Shown: positions 60,095-64,000 of the stretch, piece by piece
How positions within the stretch are numbered: the stretch's first letter is position 1
Layout of the letters: each line of letters starts with the position of its first letter
NCBI GenBank assembly: GCA_041687675.1
Contig: JAWLBM010000016.1
Coordinates: 1 to 64,000, forward strand
Source of the DNA: JAWLBM01 sp041687675
GTDB lineage: Bacteria > Pseudomonadota > Alphaproteobacteria > Rhizobiales > Pleomorphomonadaceae
Length of the DNA stretch: 64,000 bases
Reading direction: 5' to 3'
Translations under genes and position numbers: made by a program
Notes under the pieces: model-generated
Databases searched by the model: none
Seen by the model: only the letters and a program-made list of their open reading frames with translations
What the model was told of the DNA's origin: nothing

Positions 60095-60403
60095 ATGGTC
60101 ATCGGTCTGTCGCACTACCTTTCGGTCGCTGCGATCCTCTTCACCCTCGGGATCCTGGGGATCTTCCTCAACCGGAAGAACGTGATCGTCATCCTGATGT
60201 CGATCGAGTTGATCCTGCTCGCAGTGAACCTCAACCTGGTCGCCTTCTCCGCGCACCTCAACGACCTCACCGGCCAGATCTTCGCGCTGTTCATCCTGAC
60301 GGTGGCGGCGGCGGAGGCGGCCATCGGCCTCGCCATCCTGGTCGTGTTCTACCGCAACCGCGGCTCCATCGCGGTCGAAGACATCAACATGATGAAGGGC
60401 TGA
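60095..60403 (+). CDS. nuoK: NADH-quinone oxidoreductase subunit K
   Basis: A 102-residue membrane subunit with three transmembrane helices. LFTLGILGIFLNRKNVIVILMSIELILLAVNLNLVAFS carries the conserved membrane glutamate (MSIELILL), and GQIFALFILTVAAAEAAIGLAILVVFYRNRGSI carries the second (AAAEAAIGLA). Both glutamates belong to the proton pathway. It lies 7 bp before nuoL. Confidence 0.98.
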   Translation: MVIGLSHYLSVAAILFTLGILGIFLNRKNVIVILMSIELILLAVNLNLVAFSAHLNDLTGQIFALFILTVAAAEAAIGLAILVVFYRNRGSIAVEDINMMKG

Positions 60404-60410
60404 GGACGAC

Positions 60411-62489
60411 ATGTACTCCCTCATCGTTTTCCTCCCCCTCATCGGCTTCCTCGTTGCCGGCGCGATCGCCCTGTGGGGCGCGGCGCAGACGGTGCCGGCC
60501 CCGACCGTCGGTCCGCACGGATCCGCGCACGACCACCACGCGGCCGCGGACGACCACGGCCACGACGACCACGCCCACGGCCCGGTCGAGGCGGCCGCCC
60601 CGGGGTCGCGGATCGCCGAGATCGTCACCACCGGCGCGCTGCTGGTGTCGGCCGTGCTGTCCTGGGTCGCGCTGATCCAGGTCGGCTTCGGCGAGGGCGA
60701 GGCCTTCACCGTGCCGGTGATGCAGTGGATGGTCTCCGGCGCGCTCGCCGTCGACTGGGCCTTCCGCATCGACACGCTGACGGTGATGATGCTGGTGGTG
60801 GTGACGACCGTCTCCTCGCTCGTCCACGTCTACTCGATCGGCTACATGGCCGAGGATCCGGGCCGCCCGCGCTTCTTCGCCTACCTGTCGCTGTTCACCT
60901 TCGCCATGCTGATGCTGGTGACCAGCGACAACCTCGTGCAGATGTTCTTCGGCTGGGAGGGCGTCGGCCTCGCCTCCTACCTGCTGATCGGCTTCTGGTA
61001 CAAGAAGCCCTCCGCCAACGCCGCGGCGATCAAGGCCTTCATCGTCAACCGCGTCGGCGACTTCGGCTTCGCGCTCGGCATCTTCGGCGTCTTCGTGATG
61101 TTCGGATCGGTGTCCTTCGAGGCGATCTTCGCCAGCGTCGAGGAGGTGGCCGGCCAGCCGATCCTGTTCCTCGGCGAGACCTTCGACGCGATGACGGTGA
61201 TCTGCCTTCTGCTCTTCATGGGCGCGATGGGCAAGTCGGCGCAGTTCCTGCTGCACACCTGGCTGCCGGACGCGATGGAGGGCCCGACCCCGGTGTCCGC
61301 CCTCATCCACGCCGCGACCATGGTGACCGCGGGCGTCTTCATGGTGGCCCGGCTGTCGCCGCTGTTCGAGCAGAGCCACACCGCGCTCACCGTCGTCACG
61401 CTGGTCGGCGCCACCACGGCCTTCTTCGCGGCGACGGTCGGCCTCGTCCAGAACGACATCAAGCGGGTGATCGCCTACTCGACCTGCTCGCAGCTCGGCT
61501 ACATGTTCGTCGCGCTCGGCGTCGGCGCCTACGGGGTGGGCGTGTTCCACCTGTTCACCCACGCCTTCTTCAAGGCGCTGCTCTTCCTCGGCGCCGGCTC
61601 GGTCATCCATGCGATGCACCACGAGCAGGACATGCGGAAGATGGGCGGACTTCGCTCCAGGATCCCGCTCACCTTCTGGATGATGACCATCGGCACCCTG
61701 GCGCTGACCGGCGTCGGCATTCCGCTGACGCACATCGGCTTCGCCGGCTTCCTGTCGAAGGACGCCGTGATCGAGGCGGCCTATGCGGGCGAGAACGCCT
61801 TCGCCGGCTACGCCTTCGGGCTGACGGTGATCTCGGCGGCGTTGACCAGCTTCTACTCCTGGCGCCTCGTCTTCCTCACCTTCTTCGGCCGCTCGCGGGC
61901 CGACGCGCATACCTACGAGCACGCGCACGAGAGCCCGCTGGTGATGACGATCCCGCTGATCGTCCTCGCCGTCGGCGCCGTCCTCGCCGGCATGGTGTTC
62001 TACGGGCCGTTCATCGGCGAGAGCCAGGCGGAGTTCTGGCGCGGATCGCTCTTCTACGGCGCCGAGAACCACATCCTGCACGACATGCACGAGGTGCCGA
62101 CCTGGGTGAAGGTCTCGCCCTTCGTCGCCATGCTCGCCGGCCTCTCGGTGTCCTACTGGTTCTACATCGTCGATCCGGAGCAGCCGCGCCGGCTCGCCGC
62201 CCAGCACGACGCGCTGTACCAGTTCCTGCTCAACAAGTGGTACTTCGACGAGCTCTACGACCTGATCTTCGTCCGCCCGGCCAAGGCTATCGGCCGCTTC
62301 CTTTGGAAGACCGGCGACGGGACCATCATCGACGGCTACGGCCCCAACGGCGTCGCCGCCTGGGTCCAGGACGTCAGCGCCCGGGTCGTGCGGCTGCAGA
62401 CCGGGTACATCTACCACTACGCCTTCGCCATGCTGATCGGTGTCGCCGCCCTCATCACCTGGGCCATGTTCACCGGGGGGGTCAACTGA
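60411..62489 (+). CDS. nuoL: NADH-quinone oxidoreductase subunit L, with His-rich loop
   Basis: A 692-residue antiporter-like subunit with the long lateral helix. Core motifs are FFGWEGVGLASYLLIGFWY, then MGAMGKSAQFLLHTWLPDAMEGPTPVSALIHAATMVTAGVFMVAR, and HAFFKALLFLGAGSVIHAMHHEQDMRKMGGL. After the first transmembrane helix a loop at residues 36-56 contains eight histidines with Asp, an insert not typical of E. coli NuoL. The stop overlaps the nuoM start (TGATG). Confidence 0.97.
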   Translation: MYSLIVFLPLIGFLVAGAIALWGAAQTVPAPTVGPHGSAHDHHAAADDHGHDDHAHGPVEAAAPGSRIAEIVTTGALLVSAVLSWVALIQVGFGEGEAFTVPVMQWMVSGALAVDWAFRIDTLTVMMLVVVTTVSSLVHVYSIGYMAEDPGRPRFFAYLSLFTFAMLMLVTSDNLVQMFFGWEGVGLASYLLIGFWYKKPSANAAAIKAFIVNRVGDFGFALGIFGVFVMFGSVSFEAIFASVEEVAGQPILFLGETFDAMTVICLLLFMGAMGKSAQFLLHTWLPDAMEGPTPVSALIHAATMVTAGVFMVARLSPLFEQSHTALTVVTLVGATTAFFAATVGLVQNDIKRVIAYSTCSQLGYMFVALGVGAYGVGVFHLFTHAFFKALLFLGAGSVIHAMHHEQDMRKMGGLRSRIPLTFWMMTIGTLALTGVGIPLTHIGFAGFLSKDAVIEAAYAGENAFAGYAFGLTVISAALTSFYSWRLVFLTFFGRSRADAHTYEHAHESPLVMTIPLIVLAVGAVLAGMVFYGPFIGESQAEFWRGSLFYGAENHILHDMHEVPTWVKVSPFVAMLAGLSVSYWFYIVDPEQPRRLAAQHDALYQFLLNKWYFDELYDLIFVRPAKAIGRFLWKTGDGTIIDGYGPNGVAAWVQDVSARVVRLQTGYIYHYAFAMLIGVAALITWAMFTGGVN

Positions 62490-64000
62490 TGGGCGGCATC
62501 CCGCTTCTCTCGCTCACCACGTTCCTGCCGCTGGCGGGCGTGCTGTTCATCCTCCTCGTCCGTGCGCAGGACGAGGTGGCCTTGATGAACATCCGCCGCG
62601 TCGCGCTGCTCACCACCATCGTCACCTTCGTGGTGTCGCTCGGCATCTGGGTGAACTTCGACCCGGCCAACCCCGGCTTCCAGCTGGTGGAGGAGGCCGA
62701 GTGGATGACCGGCTTCTTCTCCTACCGGATGGGCGTCGACGGCATCTCGGTGATGTTCGTCCTGCTGACCACCTTCCTGATGCCCTTCTGCATCCTGGCG
62801 AGCTGGCATGCGATCGAGCACAGGGTGAAGGAGTACATGATCGCCTTCCTCGTGCTCGAGACGCTGATGATCGGCGTCTTCTGCGCGCTGGACATCGTGG
62901 TCTTCTACGTCTTCTTCGAGGGCGGCCTGATCCCGATGTTCCTGATCATCGGCGTGTGGGGCGGCAAGCGGCGCGTCTACGCCAGCTACAAGTTCTTCCT
63001 CTACACCCTGCTCGGCTCGCTGCTTATGCTGGTCGCCATCATGGCGATGTACTGGACGGCCGGGACGACCGACATCGCCCGCCTGATGGAGTACGACTTC
63101 CCGGCGTCGATGCAGACCTGGCTGTGGCTCGCCTTCTTCGCCTCCTTCGCGGTGAAGATGCCGATGTGGCCGGTGCACACCTGGCTGCCGGACGCGCACG
63201 TCGAGGCGCCCACGGCGGGCTCGGTGATCCTCGCCGGCATCCTGCTGAAGATGGGCGGCTACGGCTTCCTGCGCTTCTCGCTGCCGATGTTCCCGCTGGC
63301 GAGCGCGGACTTCGCCCCGCTGGTGTTCACCCTGTCGGTGGTGGCGATCATCTACACCTCGCTGGTCGCGCTGATGCAGGAGGACATCAAGAAGCTGATC
63401 GCCTACTCGTCGGTCGCCCACATGGGCTTCGTGACGATGGGCATCTTCACGATGAACGAGCAGGGCATCCAGGGCGCCATCTTCCAGATGATCTCCCACG
63501 GCCTCGTCTCGGGCGCGCTGTTCCTCTCGGTCGGCGTCATCTACGACCGGATGCACACCCGCGAGATCGACGCCTATGGCGGCCTCGTCAACCGGATGCC
63601 GGTCTACGCCACCGTGTTCCTGGTGTTCACCATGGCCAACGTCGGCCTGCCGGGCACCTCGGGCTTCGTCGGCGAGTTCCTGACCCTGCTCGCGGCCTTC
63701 CGCGTCAACACCTGGGTGGCCTTCTTCGCCACCACGGGCGTGATCCTCTCCGCCGGCTACGCGCTGTGGCTGTTCCGCAAGGTGGTCTGGGGCTCGCTCA
63801 CCAAGGCGACGCTGAAGTCGATCCTCGACCTCGACCGCCGCGAGATGGCGACGCTCGCCCCGCTGGCCGCGCTGATCATCCTCTTCGGCGTCTACCCGAT
63901 GCCGATCCTCGAGGCCTGCGCGGCCTCGGTGTCGGCCCTCGTCACCAACTACCAGGCGGCGCTCGACGCCGCCGCCCAGGCAACCGCGCTCGCCGAACCG
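62489..64000 (+). CDS. nuoM: NADH-quinone oxidoreductase subunit M (3' end cut by window)
   Basis: An antiporter-like proton-pumping subunit, 504 codons to the window edge with no stop reached, so nearly complete for a family of about 500-510 residues. MGVDGISVMFVLLTTFLMPFCILASW precedes IVVFYVFFEGGLIPMFLIIGVWGG. KMPMWPVHTWLPDAHVEAPTAGSVILAGILLKMGGYGFLRFSLPMFP and IKKLIAYSSVAHMGFVTMGIFT follow; the conserved Lys and His of the half-channels are present. The start overlaps the nuoL stop by one base. nuoN is expected just beyond the window. Confidence 0.97.
   Translation, partial: MGGIPLLSLTTFLPLAGVLFILLVRAQDEVALMNIRRVALLTTIVTFVVSLGIWVNFDPANPGFQLVEEAEWMTGFFSYRMGVDGISVMFVLLTTFLMPFCILASWHAIEHRVKEYMIAFLVLETLMIGVFCALDIVVFYVFFEGGLIPMFLIIGVWGGKRRVYASYKFFLYTLLGSLLMLVAIMAMYWTAGTTDIARLMEYDFPASMQTWLWLAFFASFAVKMPMWPVHTWLPDAHVEAPTAGSVILAGILLKMGGYGFLRFSLPMFPLASADFAPLVFTLSVVAIIYTSLVALMQEDIKKLIAYSSVAHMGFVTMGIFTMNEQGIQGAIFQMISHGLVSGALFLSVGVIYDRMHTREIDAYGGLVNRMPVYATVFLVFTMANVGLPGTSGFVGEFLTLLAAFRVNTWVAFFATTGVILSAGYALWLFRKVVWGSLTKATLKSILDLDRREMATLAPLAALIILFGVYPMPILEACAASVSALVTNYQAALDAAAQATALAEP

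Overview
The window is GC-rich DNA (about 70% by eye) from an alphaproteobacterium, most likely of the order Hyphomicrobiales (Rhizobiales). Lineage markers are FlbT/FlaF, FliX, a MotE-type protein, perfect CtrA boxes (TTAA-N7-TTAAC) at divergent flagellar promoters, a DksA that has lost three of four zinc-finger cysteines, the atpI-B-E-b'-b ATP synthase Fo operon, and a NuoE with a C-terminal helix-hairpin-helix extension.

Positions 1-26.2 kb hold a large flagellar cluster. On the minus strand are flbT-flaF (translational control of flagellin), one flagellin gene, a flaG-like gene, flgI-flgJ-flgN, flgF-flgG-flgA-flgH and fliO-fliP. On the plus strand are fliX, fliL-fliM-(DUF6468/PflI-like)-motE-like, a 1209-residue exported multidomain protein, and flgB-flgC-fliE-fliQ-fliR-flhB. 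Perfect or near-perfect CtrA sites lie between flgI/fliX, flgF/fliL and fliO/flgB, with a weaker one before the 1209-residue gene, which suggests a cell-cycle-controlled early flagellar regulon as in Caulobacter. dksA and a phytase-like secreted esterase gene, the latter with a candidate Pho box, interrupt the cluster. The genes for FliF, FliG, FliN, FlhA, the hook, the motor and the export ATPase are not in the window.

26.3-29.4 kb carries a DUF1800-DUF1501 pair (the second with a Tat signal) behind an unusually AT-rich promoter. It is followed by a 565-bp gap with six tandem units of about 32 bp. 30.0-35.8 kb holds fructose-bisphosphatase, class II aldolase, ribulose-phosphate epimerase, phosphoglycolate phosphatase and a CbbY-like phosphatase. 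These are Calvin-cycle (cbb) type genes, but RuBisCO, phosphoribulokinase and transketolase are absent here. An unknown secreted protein is encoded between the first two on the opposite strand. A 3-methyladenine DNA glycosylase gene converges on the end of this group.

36.3-37.4 kb is a repeat-rich gap with a probable ISAs1-type transposase remnant. It is followed by preT-preA (dihydropyrimidine dehydrogenase), a cluster of palindromic repeats, a RES-toxin/Xre-MbcA-antitoxin operon with its own promoter and candidate operator, and divergent smc. 45.4-48.3 kb is the ATP synthase Fo operon behind a near-consensus promoter. 48.4-49.6 kb is a threonine ammonia-lyase gene on the minus strand. From 50.0 kb to the end is the complex I operon nuoA-B-C-D-E-F-G-H-(78-aa membrane protein)-I-J-(14-codon ORF)-K-L-M, with nuoM cut by the window edge.

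Most of the window is recognisable core biology. The less explained parts are the FliM N-terminal repeats, the FliO tail, the 1209-residue protein, the small nuo ORFs, the tandem repeats and the secreted orphan at 31.1-31.9 kb. I see no rRNA, tRNA, CRISPR array or intact insertion sequence, and nothing I can defend as a wholly new system.
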